From NCBI GenBank assembly GCA_903895255.1, contig CAITTG010000092.1:1-64000 (forward strand): a stretch of 64,000 nucleotides of DNA, in the 5' to 3' direction. The stretch comes from an uncultured Verrucomicrobia subdivision 3 bacterium. Lineage in GTDB: Bacteria > Verrucomicrobiota > Verrucomicrobiia > Limisphaerales > UBA11358. Below are positions 37,849 to 46,294 of this stretch, in pieces (within the stretch, counting starts at the first letter, position 1; each line of letters opens with the position of its first letter). The notes under the pieces are model-generated. The model was not told the DNA's origin. It searched no databases and saw only the letters and a list, made by a program, of their open reading frames with translations. The translations under genes and the position numbers were made by a program.

Positions 37849-40644
37849 TTATTGCGTGGTGAGGGTGGCAATGGGACTGATGCGTGTCAGCGTGAACGTG
37901 CCGGCCGTGGTGAAATTCCGCGTCCCTTGGAGGCCAATCAAGCTGATGGTTTCGAGATAACTGCCGGTCAAAGTGCTATTGGCGGTGGTCAGGGTGATGA
38001 AATCGTCCGTGTTGGGCAGGACTTGCAGCGTGATTTGGCGGGAAATGTCATAAGACTCGCTGCCTTTGGGCAGTTCGGGCGGAGGAATGAGCGGACTGGC
38101 GGTGGTCGCCAGATTATTGTGATCGGGATGGTAGGTATGGAGGAACGGGTTGGCGGCCTGGTCGTCATAGGGCTCAAAGACGGTGGTCGTCAGCACCCCG
38201 CCAAGGTTTAACTGACCGGTGAAGGGCCAGGGCTGGTTAGCCGCCGTCCAGGGCATGTGGGTGGCGGTGATGCGCCGGGCGGTGTTCAAATGGGCGACAT
38301 CCAGGACGCGCTCGGTCGTGGCCACCACGATGTTGGTGTTTTGACGCAGGCCATAATAAACGCGTTGCAGGAGGCTGACATTGGTGCCGTCATTGAAGAG
38401 GATGAGGCGCAACGGGTACGGCGCGGGAACGGCCCCGAGGCTGGTGTTGATGGCCGTGACGACATAATTGCTGTAGCCCATGACCAGGAGGTTGGTGGTA
38501 AGGTTATACAGCGCATTGGTCGTAATGCCCAGGGCGGTGAGCGTGAAATTGGTGCTAGTGGTGAAATTGGTGGTGAAACTGCTGGCGGACAACTGGTTGG
38601 TGGTGCTGCCCAGATAATTGGTGAAGCCGGCCCCCAGGAGGAACAGATTGCTGATGACGTTGTAATTGGTGTTGTAGGCAAAATTGGTCTGGACCAGCAC
38701 GGCATAATTATTGATCAACGGGTTGAGGACGATCTCGCTGGGACCGTTGGTGATGATCACCAGCGCGGTGTTCGTGGCCACGTAATTGGTGCTGAGCAGG
38801 ATGGTGGCGGACAAATTCGTGGTCCAATAATTGGTGCCCGTCACGAAACTGCTCACGGTGGTGACCAACATTGGATTGGTCGAGATAATGGCAGAGGCGA
38901 GATTGGTGGTGATCCAATAGTTGGTCAGGATCTGGAAGGCGGCCATTTGATTGGTGACCGGGCCCATGAACGGACCATTGGTGACCACGACATTGGTGGC
39001 GGCCACATAATTGACGATCAGGTTGGTGAGCACGACGGGCGCATTATTGGCAATGCCTCCGGCAAGCTGGTTGGTGCCCACCACGGCATTGGTGGTCGCG
39101 GATACAGTGCTGGAAATATTGGTGGCGACGGCGCTGTAAAAGACCACGTTGGTACCGATGAAGGCGTAATTGGTCACGGTGGAAACCAGCACCACATTGG
39201 TCACCACGACGGTGTTGACAACCAGGTTGGTGGCCAGCACATAGGCATTGGTGGCCAGCGCGAAGTTGGTGCTGGTGTAGGCATTGACCACCAGGTTGGT
39301 GAGATTGTAAAAACTCAAGGCCAGGTTGGTGTTCAGGGCATTGTTGATAATCAGATTAGTCGTCGCGAAGGGCAGGTAATTGGTAGCGTATATTTGGTTC
39401 GTCACCGCGCTCACCACGAAGGAGCCGTCTGCGTTGGTCGCGTAGCTTTTGAGGTAGCTGCCGACTTGCGAAATGCTTGCCGCCCCCACCCATAAACCGG
39501 CGTTGCTGGCGGCGCTGGCCGACACTGGCACGTCCACTTCGGAGAAGCCGAGGGAATCGCCAAACTGCAGAATACCCGCATAAATGCCGGGGGTGGTGTT
39601 GGTAAGCGCGAAGCGATTGACCCCCAGCACCACGGCCACATCGGAGCCAGACTGACCGGCCGGGGCGAGGGTCCAGCTATTCGTCACCCCCACTGCCAGC
39701 GTGGTGTAGGCATAGGTCAGATTGGAGGAATTGAGCGCACCCTCCACCAGCAGGGGCGGCACGCCCACAATATTGGTTTGACCGTAAGGCGGTGTTTCCG
39801 AGGGCAGCAACCGGGCGGAAACGGTCAGGGCATTGGAGGTTACGTTTACCAGATGCACGGTGAACTGGCCCAGGGTGGCACCGAAATTCAACCCGGCCGG
39901 ATTGGGCAAATTGACGTTGAAGGGGCCAAAATAGGTGTTGTTAATATTGGTGTTGCTCACCCAAAAGGCCTGCCCGCGGGTCACCGGGGTGGTGTACAGG
40001 GTAAACAATTGGGCCGGGTTCTGCGCCGAAAACGCCCCGCCCACATATTGATAAATCTGCACCCCGCCGGCCAGTGGTGGATTCTGGGCGAGAAAGTTTT
40101 GAAACGTCGGCGGATTGGCGTAAGGGGTTTGAAAGCCAATGAAATTCAAACCGGTGTCATCCCAGACATAGCCTGGCGGCACCGGCTGGCCTTTGACGGT
40201 CCAGGTATAATTAGTCGCCGCCGTGGAATGAACCAGGCAGGCGGCGTTGGGAACCAGTTCGGACAGGGTGCTGGCGGTGCCCAGGCTGGGAGCGTAATAC
40301 GTCAACCACTGTCCGCTGCTGGCGAAAGGTGTGGCTGGCGAGGAAAGGTATTGCGCCGTCGTCGGCAGGGTTTTCCAGAGCCAGATTTGGTCGATGGGGC
40401 AGGCAGGATTAAAGCCGACGAGGTTGTCGAGCGTCTGACTCGAAGCATCCACATAGAAGTAAACGGCTGACCAGCCGGGCTTGATGACGTTGGTTTGAGT
40501 CAGCCATTGCGCCCGACCGGTAAGTGCTCCGGCCAACAAAGCGAGCAAGGCGAGGCCAAGGCGGGCACCCAGAGTTTTAACAAGCTGGCGTAAATGGCCA
40601 AATGAGCCGGCTACCAAGAGTTGTAGCAACATAAAATCAGGCAT
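37849..40644 (-). CDS. Secreted Thr-Asn-rich repeat protein
   Basis: 931 residues. Signal peptide about 25-46 (LGLALLALLAGALTGRAQW) after a longer N-region; ATG 40632 is an alternative start. Residues 415-735 are low-complexity, with about 35 Thr-Asn dipeptides separated by short hydrophobic stretches (pattern TN-x(4-8)-TN, e.g. VTNVVLVSTVTNYAFIGTN), which suggests a regular beta structure. The flanks are ordinary beta-rich sequence. I recognise no family. First gene of the five-gene operon, 133 bases behind a strong promoter (40783-40810). Confidence 0.7.
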   Translation of the reverse strand: MPDFMLLQLLVAGSFGHLRQLVKTLGARLGLALLALLAGALTGRAQWLTQTNVIKPGWSAVYFYVDASSQTLDNLVGFNPACPIDQIWLWKTLPTTAQYLSSPATPFASSGQWLTYYAPSLGTASTLSELVPNAACLVHSTAATNYTWTVKGQPVPPGYVWDDTGLNFIGFQTPYANPPTFQNFLAQNPPLAGGVQIYQYVGGAFSAQNPAQLFTLYTTPVTRGQAFWVSNTNINNTYFGPFNVNLPNPAGLNFGATLGQFTVHLVNVTSNALTVSARLLPSETPPYGQTNIVGVPPLLVEGALNSSNLTYAYTTLAVGVTNSWTLAPAGQSGSDVAVVLGVNRFALTNTTPGIYAGILQFGDSLGFSEVDVPVSASAASNAGLWVGAASISQVGSYLKSYATNADGSFVVSAVTNQIYATNYLPFATTNLIINNALNTNLALSFYNLTNLVVNAYTSTNFALATNAYVLATNLVVNTVVVTNVVLVSTVTNYAFIGTNVVFYSAVATNISSTVSATTNAVVGTNQLAGGIANNAPVVLTNLIVNYVAATNVVVTNGPFMGPVTNQMAAFQILTNYWITTNLASAIISTNPMLVTTVSSFVTGTNYWTTNLSATILLSTNYVATNTALVIITNGPSEIVLNPLINNYAVLVQTNFAYNTNYNVISNLFLLGAGFTNYLGSTTNQLSASSFTTNFTTSTNFTLTALGITTNALYNLTTNLLVMGYSNYVVTAINTSLGAVPAPYPLRLILFNDGTNVSLLQRVYYGLRQNTNIVVATTERVLDVAHLNTARRITATHMPWTAANQPWPFTGQLNLGGVLTTTVFEPYDDQAANPFLHTYHPDHNNLATTASPLIPPPELPKGSESYDISRQITLQVLPNTDDFITLTTANSTLTGSYLETISLIGLQGTRNFTTAGTFTLTRISPIATLTTQ

Positions 40645-41106
40645 ATTAGATTGCGATCAGCCAACGATAGACGTTGCTTTCAAAGCGACCGGACAATGTT
40701 GCCAACCCTTAGTCCACACTACGAACCGGTGTGATTTGAAGTTGCTCGATGGCAAGAAACCACTGAGCTGACGATGGATAGGATTTTATCACAAATCATT
40801 CAACTGTCAATCTAAATTGCCCGTGCCATGGCAAAATAGGGTGCATTCCGGGACTTAGCCGGGCGGAGGATTTTGAAAAAGGCTTTACCAATGGCAGTGC
40901 AGGAAGCCGTTTGGATTTCCAGGAAACCTCGATCATTATGATCACAAGCCAATGACCCGCAGACACGCTTCCCCCTGCCCTTTCATTTGGGTAAAGAGCG
41001 AAGCTCCGCCGCGTCCCGGGGCACAGGATAATCACTCCTGGTTTAATTTAATGAGCCAGGGTGGCTGGAATCCTCAGTAGGCAAGCCAAGGGGCGGGCGG
41101 CCGATT
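40645..41106. other. Intergenic region with operon promoter
   Basis: 462 bases between the operon start and the end of the first fucosidase gene. It contains the promoter at 40783-40810. A minus-strand open frame at 40796-41035 has no recognisable domain and crosses the promoter, so it is not called. The rest shows no clear structure. Confidence 0.5.
40783..40810 (-). promoter_or_regulatory. Sigma70-type promoter of the fibre operon
   Basis: Read on the minus strand: TTGACA at 40810-40805, 16-base spacer, TAAAAT at 40788-40783. The predicted start site near 40776 leaves an untranslated leader of about 130 bases before ATG 40644. All five downstream genes are on the same strand with gaps of 2-34 bases, so one transcript of about 14.5 kb is likely. 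Confidence 0.65.
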
Positions 41107-42858
41107 TCACTCCGCCCGGTAGAGTTGCAGTTCGGCAACGCCGGGTGAGCCCTGCTCGCAAACCATCGTCAGCCGGAATTTTTGCGCGGTGACGGGGGCG
41201 AGGGGCTGACAGACGCCATGGCCCTGGGTTTTGCCGGCGGCGATTTGGCGCCAGCCGGCACCCTCCGCCACTTCCAAGGTGTAATGCTGGTGCAGGCGCG
41301 GCCAGACATCCGGCTCATCCAGGCCAAACGCGCCGATGGCAACGGGCTGGCCGAGGTCCACTTCCAGCCAGGCGGATTTGACATTCGCCGGGGCGCGCCA
41401 GCGTTTTTCGCCAGTGCCGTCAAAGGCGTTGGCCGGCTCACTGCCCGGCAACCAGGCGGAGGCGGTGGCATGGGCACCGGCCGAAGGCAGCGGGGCAGTG
41501 ACGGGCTGGCCGACGATTTCCAGGGCGATGACGGAATCCGTCGAGTCGGGCGCCTGGGCGGGCAACGTCAGGATAATCTGGCCGTCCTGGGAGGTGACGG
41601 GGAGTGAACTGCCTGGTTGCGCGAGCAACGTGGCGGATTTGACCTGATTTTGCAGGGGCACCTGGAGGCGCCCGGCTTTGGGCCATTGGAAGATGTGGAG
41701 GTAGAGCAGGTTGCCCTTGCGGGTGGCAACGCCCCAGGACAGGTACGGGAAGGGTCCGCGAGTGGTACCGTAGATGGAATCGCCGTTCACACGGAGCCAC
41801 TGGCCGATGTCGTGCAAGCGGGCGATGCTGGCGGGAGGAAATTCTCCCGCCGAGGTGGGACCGATGTTGAGCAGAAAGTTGCCGCCTTTCGAGCAGATTT
41901 CCGCGAGTTTGTGAATGAGGTCGGTGGAAGATTTCCAGTCCTGATCCCAGGCGTTATAGCCCCAGTGATCATTCATGGTCATGCAGGTTTCCCAATCCCC
42001 CGGATAGCCCGTGACGGGGACGAACTGTTCGGGCGTGGCGGTATCGCCGCCGAAACCGCCACCGAGGCGGTTGTTGGTAATGAGGCCAGGGCGCAATTTG
42101 ACCAGGTTCGCGAGCCGGGCAGTGCGCTCCGGGGTCATGTACATCGGCGTGTCCCACCAGAGAATATCAATGGGGTAAGTGGTGAGGAGTTCCCGAACCT
42201 GCGGCACGGCGACGTTGTTTAAATAGGCATCGTAATCACCCTTATGGGCGGGATCCCAGCCGTCGCCTTCCTTGAACCCGCTTTTGGCGCCGCCGGGATT
42301 ATTCCAATCCTGGGATTGCGAGTAATAGAAACCGATGTGCAAGCCTTCGGCATGCGCGGCGGTGACGAGCGGACCGACGAGGTCCTTGCCGTAAGGGGTG
42401 GCATCCACGACGTTCCACTTGCTGGCGGCGGAGGGAAACATGGCGAAACCCTCGTGGTGCTTGGCGGTGATGACGATGTAGCGCATGCCGGCAGCTTTGG
42501 CGGTTTTGGCCCACAAGGCGGGATCGTATTTGACCGGATTAAATTGCCGGGCGTAGGCCTGGTATTCGGCGACGGGAATGCGCGCCGAATTCATGATCCA
42601 TTCACCATAGTCGGTGCGGTTGCCGTATTTGCCGGCGGGCACGGAATAGACGCCCCAATGCAGAAAGAGGCCAAATTTGGCCTCACGCCACCAGGCCATG
42701 CGGGCATCGCGTTGCGCGGGCGTTTCGACGGCGGTGGCCGGGGTGGTGGCGGCGGGCTCAACCGTGACTCCCTCGGCGGGGGCCGGGTTATTGGTGGGAG
42801 CCGCGGGAATTTGGACCAGGCCGGCAGCCAGGCACAAGCCAATCAGGACTATTTTCAT
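41107..42858 (-). CDS. Alpha-L-fucosidase (GH29) with C-terminal F5/8-type domain
   Basis: 583 residues from ATG 42858, which begins a typical signal peptide ending QIPA; the frame is open back to 42903. It removes terminal fucose from glycans outside the cytoplasm. The GH29 barrel spans about 40-420 with KFGLFLHWGVYSVPAG, ITAKHHEGFAMF and the nucleophile Asp236 in DILWWDTPM. The C-terminal 130 residues (ATASAWLPGSEPANAFDGTGEKRW ... as key positions) form an F5/8 type C / CBM32-like sugar-binding domain. It follows a second GH29 gene by about 40 bases. Confidence 0.92.
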   Translation of the reverse strand: MKIVLIGLCLAAGLVQIPAAPTNNPAPAEGVTVEPAATTPATAVETPAQRDARMAWWREAKFGLFLHWGVYSVPAGKYGNRTDYGEWIMNSARIPVAEYQAYARQFNPVKYDPALWAKTAKAAGMRYIVITAKHHEGFAMFPSAASKWNVVDATPYGKDLVGPLVTAAHAEGLHIGFYYSQSQDWNNPGGAKSGFKEGDGWDPAHKGDYDAYLNNVAVPQVRELLTTYPIDILWWDTPMYMTPERTARLANLVKLRPGLITNNRLGGGFGGDTATPEQFVPVTGYPGDWETCMTMNDHWGYNAWDQDWKSSTDLIHKLAEICSKGGNFLLNIGPTSAGEFPPASIARLHDIGQWLRVNGDSIYGTTRGPFPYLSWGVATRKGNLLYLHIFQWPKAGRLQVPLQNQVKSATLLAQPGSSLPVTSQDGQIILTLPAQAPDSTDSVIALEIVGQPVTAPLPSAGAHATASAWLPGSEPANAFDGTGEKRWRAPANVKSAWLEVDLGQPVAIGAFGLDEPDVWPRLHQHYTLEVAEGAGWRQIAAGKTQGHGVCQPLAPVTAQKFRLTMVCEQGSPGVAELQLYRAE

Positions 42859-42899
42859 ACGTATAATATAATTAGCGAGGTGGAGTTGGGGATTTAAAA

Positions 42900-44348
42900 T
42901 CAAGGCCGCGCGGGAGGGGTGACCGCCGGGGAGCGGGCCGCAACCGGCACGCTGACGGCGGGGAAATGCATGACGTCGCGGTCAAACTGGAGGGCAACGA
43001 CGGTGTCCACCGGTGGCCGGTCGGCGAGCGGCACGGAGATTTCCAGACCCGCCGGGGATTGGCGGGCACTCACCGGGCCACCACTCAACAAGCGGGCGGA
43101 GAGCAAATGGGCGGCGAGCGGCGGCAGTTGCAGAGCGCTGGCCGGCCATTGCAGGACGTGAACATAAACCATCTGGCCCTGCCGGGTGGTGCCGCCATAG
43201 TCGCCGGGTTTGAACGGCCCGCCACGCGTGCCATAAATACTTTCACCGTTGGTTTGCAGCCATTGCCCAATTTCCCGCAAGCGCGCGGACTGGTCGGCGG
43301 GGATGACCCCGGTGGCGTCCGGCCCCACATCGAGCAACAAGTTGCCATCGCCGGTCGCGCAGCTCACCAGCATGCGCAGGCAGGCCGCCAGCGATTGCAC
43401 GGTGCCATCCTTGCGATAAGACCAGCCGCCATGCGGGGCGTCGACAACGGTCATGCAGGATTCCCAGGGACGGGTGTCCTGATATTTGCCCAGGCGTTGC
43501 TCGGGGGTGTCAAAGTCACCCCGGGAGACGGGGGGATTATTGGACACGTGCAAGGCGGCCAGACGGTTGTTAATAATGACCTGGGGTTGCAGGGTTTTAA
43601 TCAGGTACCAGGTTTCGGGGATGTGCCAGAAGCTCAGTGGATCACCGTGGCCGTAGCTATCGAACCAGAGCAAATCCACCGGGCCATAGCCCGTGAGCAA
43701 TTCGCGCAACTGACCGTCCAGGTAATTGACGTATTTCTGGTTGTCGCCCACACCATAGTCCGGCTGGTGCCAGTCGCGGGGAGAATAGTAGATGCCGAAC
43801 CGCAGGCCCGCCGCGTGACAGGCCGCGGCCAGCTCCTTGAGCACATCCCGTTTGAAGGGGGTGTGCATGATGGAGTAATCAGTATATTGAGTGTCCCACA
43901 TGCAAAAACCGCCGTGATGTTTGGCGGTGAACACGAGGTATTTCATGCCGGCCGCCTGGGCCAGGCGGACCCAGGCCGCGGCGTCAAATTGCACCGGATC
44001 GAACTGGCGGTAAAGCTGGTCATACACGGGGTCCGCCACATAGCCGGCGGGATCGCCAGTGATATCCAGTGGTTTGGAACCGTGACGCGACCAGCTAATC
44101 TCGGTGCCGGCCAGACTGGACATGTCCCAATGAATAAACATGCCGAACCGGGCGGCGCGCCACCAAGCGATGCGGGCGTCCCGCTCGGCGGGGGTCTCGC
44201 CGGCCACAGCGGGCCCGCCGTTGGGCGGAGGCGCGGCGGGGGAAGGAGTAAGGAGCAGCGCGAGGCTGAGAGCGGCCAGGACCGTTTTCAGCTGGTTGCG
44301 AGAACGGTTGCGGGAGAATTGCATGTAAAAAGCCATGGCGATGCGCAT
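42900..44348 (-). CDS. Alpha-L-fucosidase-like glycoside hydrolase (GH29)
   Basis: 482 residues. Signal peptide near 20-38 (VLAALSLALLLTPSPAA). GH29 motifs: ARFGMFIHWDMSSLAG, FTAKHHGGFCMWD and the nucleophile Asp230 in VDLLWFDSYG. It lacks the F5/8 domain of its neighbour and is clearly a different GH29 subgroup, so the two may act on different linkages. ATG 44348 directly abuts the stop of the heparinase gene (TAAATG), which supports that start; ATG 44336 and 44324 are possible. Confidence 0.88.
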   Translation of the reverse strand: MRIAMAFYMQFSRNRSRNQLKTVLAALSLALLLTPSPAAPPPNGGPAVAGETPAERDARIAWWRAARFGMFIHWDMSSLAGTEISWSRHGSKPLDITGDPAGYVADPVYDQLYRQFDPVQFDAAAWVRLAQAAGMKYLVFTAKHHGGFCMWDTQYTDYSIMHTPFKRDVLKELAAACHAAGLRFGIYYSPRDWHQPDYGVGDNQKYVNYLDGQLRELLTGYGPVDLLWFDSYGHGDPLSFWHIPETWYLIKTLQPQVIINNRLAALHVSNNPPVSRGDFDTPEQRLGKYQDTRPWESCMTVVDAPHGGWSYRKDGTVQSLAACLRMLVSCATGDGNLLLDVGPDATGVIPADQSARLREIGQWLQTNGESIYGTRGGPFKPGDYGGTTRQGQMVYVHVLQWPASALQLPPLAAHLLSARLLSGGPVSARQSPAGLEISVPLADRPPVDTVVALQFDRDVMHFPAVSVPVAARSPAVTPPARP

Positions 44349-46253
44349 TTATTTTTCAGACTGGCCGGGGCAAAAGATAATTTTAATGGTGGCATCGGCG
44401 ACCGGCTTGAGCAATTCGAATCCGAGCCGGTTAAAGGCGGGCGCACCCAATTCCTCGACCCGCTCGGTCGTCAGGTTAAAACCGTCCGGGGTTTCGACAG
44501 TCACCCGCAACGTCTGGCCGCCGCGCTCGAACTCCAGCGTGCTGGCATCCAGACGTTTGACCGCGCCCAGGGTGGGCAATCCCTCGGCAAAGGGCATGGG
44601 CCGGGTAAACCGAACATGGTCGGTAATGACCACCCTGCCCTGCCCCGCGCGGGCATAGGTCATGGTTCGCAGCAACCCAAGCAGTTCCGGCACTTTATAG
44701 GCGGATTTAAGGTCCAGGCTGATCTCCTCGCCCGCAGCGGTGAAATGGGTGGCGGTTACCCGGGGATGAAGGTGCGTGGCATCCGTCTGCAAACAGTCCG
44801 CGACGACGGGAACGGGATGACCGAAAGAGTTGAGGATTTTGTAGGTGAAGCGCTCCGGGCCGAACACTTTGTTGTTGTAAGCAAAGGGGCCGCCGGGGTC
44901 GCCGGCCAGGAGCTGATCGCCCACGGCAATGACGCACGAGCCGATGTCATTGTGACTGTGGCTGCCGTTGCCACCCGCCTTGATGGCGGCGCTGAGCCGG
45001 TTGGGAGAGCCGGCAGCGGGACGGCAGACCAGCACGCCAGCGTGTTTAAAAAAGGAGAAATCGCCAGGGAAGCCGGCGGGGGTTGACGGCAGTGAAGCGG
45101 TCGGCGGGCAACAGATAACGGGCATGAACAGAGCGGTCAGGTGGTCGTGGCCCAAGCCGAGAGAGGGCGCGCCGTCCGGGACGCCGAATTGAAATACTTC
45201 ATTGCAATAAGCCGTCACATCGGGGTCGGCCGGCAGACCAAACCGGCAGTCTTCAAAGGGCGGCACCAGATGGTGGGCCAGTTGGATGCGAAATCCGTAA
45301 GCAGCAATGGCTTTGATTTTGGCATTGGCAAAGAGGTCGACGCGACCGACAGTGGCCGCCAGCAACGTGGTGCGCAGGAGGGCGTAATGACCAAAGCCAA
45401 AAGCCCAATAACCGGGTCCCTCCGCGCAATAACCATCGGCGTCAAAGCTGTTGATAAAATAGGCGGAATAATGCTCCCCGGCGGCAAGGAACAAGGCGCG
45501 ATCAGCCCGGTCCGGCAACACGGCACAGGCCGCCCCCACCACGCCGGCGAGACAGACAGCGTTCCAGTTGTTCTGCACCGGGGCGGACCGGCTGCCGAGC
45601 CAGTAGGTGCCCTCGCCGGTCGCGAGGCTATGACGAATCGGGGCAAACAACCGGGTTTCCAAAGCCGCACTGAGTTCCTGGCGAACGGCGGGATCGAGGC
45701 GGTCCCCCAGGAGATAGAGTGCCGCCGCCAAGTCGGCGCCAAAGGCGGCGGCGCCCAGATCCACAAAGTATTGCTGGCGATGGAAGTTCTCCAGACTGCC
45801 GTCATGGGCGGGCAGCGTCCAAGTGGGTTCCGTGGCGAAGGCGTGCAAGACCTGATTGAGCAGCGGCAGGAAGCGTCCCTGGTTTTCGAGACATTCGGCC
45901 AGGACAAGCGGCTGCAGCCAGGCATGGCGCGCGGCGAGCATTTGCTCGCCGGGCGGCCGTTCTCCAGTGCGCGAAAAGCCCAGGTAGAGGTCGTCGCTCC
46001 AGGGCGGGAAGGATTCGCCCAAAAGTTTTTGGGCATCAGCCAGCGCGGTGCCACAATGATCGCGGGTGGCGGGGGACTGCCAGAAAGCCCGGTCGGCGCA
46101 AGGCCGGCCAAAAGCGGCCGGCTGGGCGGGCAACATTTGGGCGATGGCCGCGATGCGGGCAGGCTTTAGTTCGGCCCAAGGACTGGGGGCGGCGATCAGC
46201 TTTACCCCAAGTAATAACGCCCACAGGCATAGCAACACACGATGGATGCTCAT
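44349..46253 (-). CDS. Heparinase II/III-family polysaccharide lyase
   Basis: 634 residues with a signal peptide (1-21, ending LIAA). An alpha/alpha-toroid N-terminal half (ends about 330, with AEGPGYWAFGFGHYALL near 275-291) is followed by the heparinase II/III beta-sandwich (about 370-600) with GGNGSHSHNDIGS, the hallmark motif carrying the metal-binding or catalytic histidines. Such lyases cut uronic-acid polysaccharides such as heparin, alginate or ulvan; the substrate here is unknown. It heads a transcript with both fucosidases, pointing to a fucose- and uronate-containing glycan. Confidence 0.85.
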   Translation of the reverse strand: MSIHRVLLCLWALLLGVKLIAAPSPWAELKPARIAAIAQMLPAQPAAFGRPCADRAFWQSPATRDHCGTALADAQKLLGESFPPWSDDLYLGFSRTGERPPGEQMLAARHAWLQPLVLAECLENQGRFLPLLNQVLHAFATEPTWTLPAHDGSLENFHRQQYFVDLGAAAFGADLAAALYLLGDRLDPAVRQELSAALETRLFAPIRHSLATGEGTYWLGSRSAPVQNNWNAVCLAGVVGAACAVLPDRADRALFLAAGEHYSAYFINSFDADGYCAEGPGYWAFGFGHYALLRTTLLAATVGRVDLFANAKIKAIAAYGFRIQLAHHLVPPFEDCRFGLPADPDVTAYCNEVFQFGVPDGAPSLGLGHDHLTALFMPVICCPPTASLPSTPAGFPGDFSFFKHAGVLVCRPAAGSPNRLSAAIKAGGNGSHSHNDIGSCVIAVGDQLLAGDPGGPFAYNNKVFGPERFTYKILNSFGHPVPVVADCLQTDATHLHPRVTATHFTAAGEEISLDLKSAYKVPELLGLLRTMTYARAGQGRVVITDHVRFTRPMPFAEGLPTLGAVKRLDASTLEFERGGQTLRVTVETPDGFNLTTERVEELGAPAFNRLGFELLKPVADATIKIIFCPGQSEK

Positions 46254-46294
46254 GATGACCGGATGGACGGCGAAGGCTTAAGATTCATGCAAGT

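Noticed and set aside
38257..39495. Plus-strand open frame opposite the Thr-Asn repeat region
   Set aside because: It reflects the repeat DNA read backwards (Gly-His-Asp-Asn-rich), with no initiation signal and no domain.
35682..40644. Prophage tail region, because of the S74 domain
   Set aside because: No capsid, terminase, portal, tail or integrase genes are present, and the proteins carry signal peptides.
40796..41035. 79-codon minus-strand frame upstream of the fibre operon
   Set aside because: It has no recognisable domain and overlaps the near-consensus promoter at 40783-40810.
42966..45086. Plus-strand open frame of 706 codons opposite the second fucosidase and heparinase genes
   Set aside because: It crosses two well-supported minus-strand genes and shows no recognisable motif.
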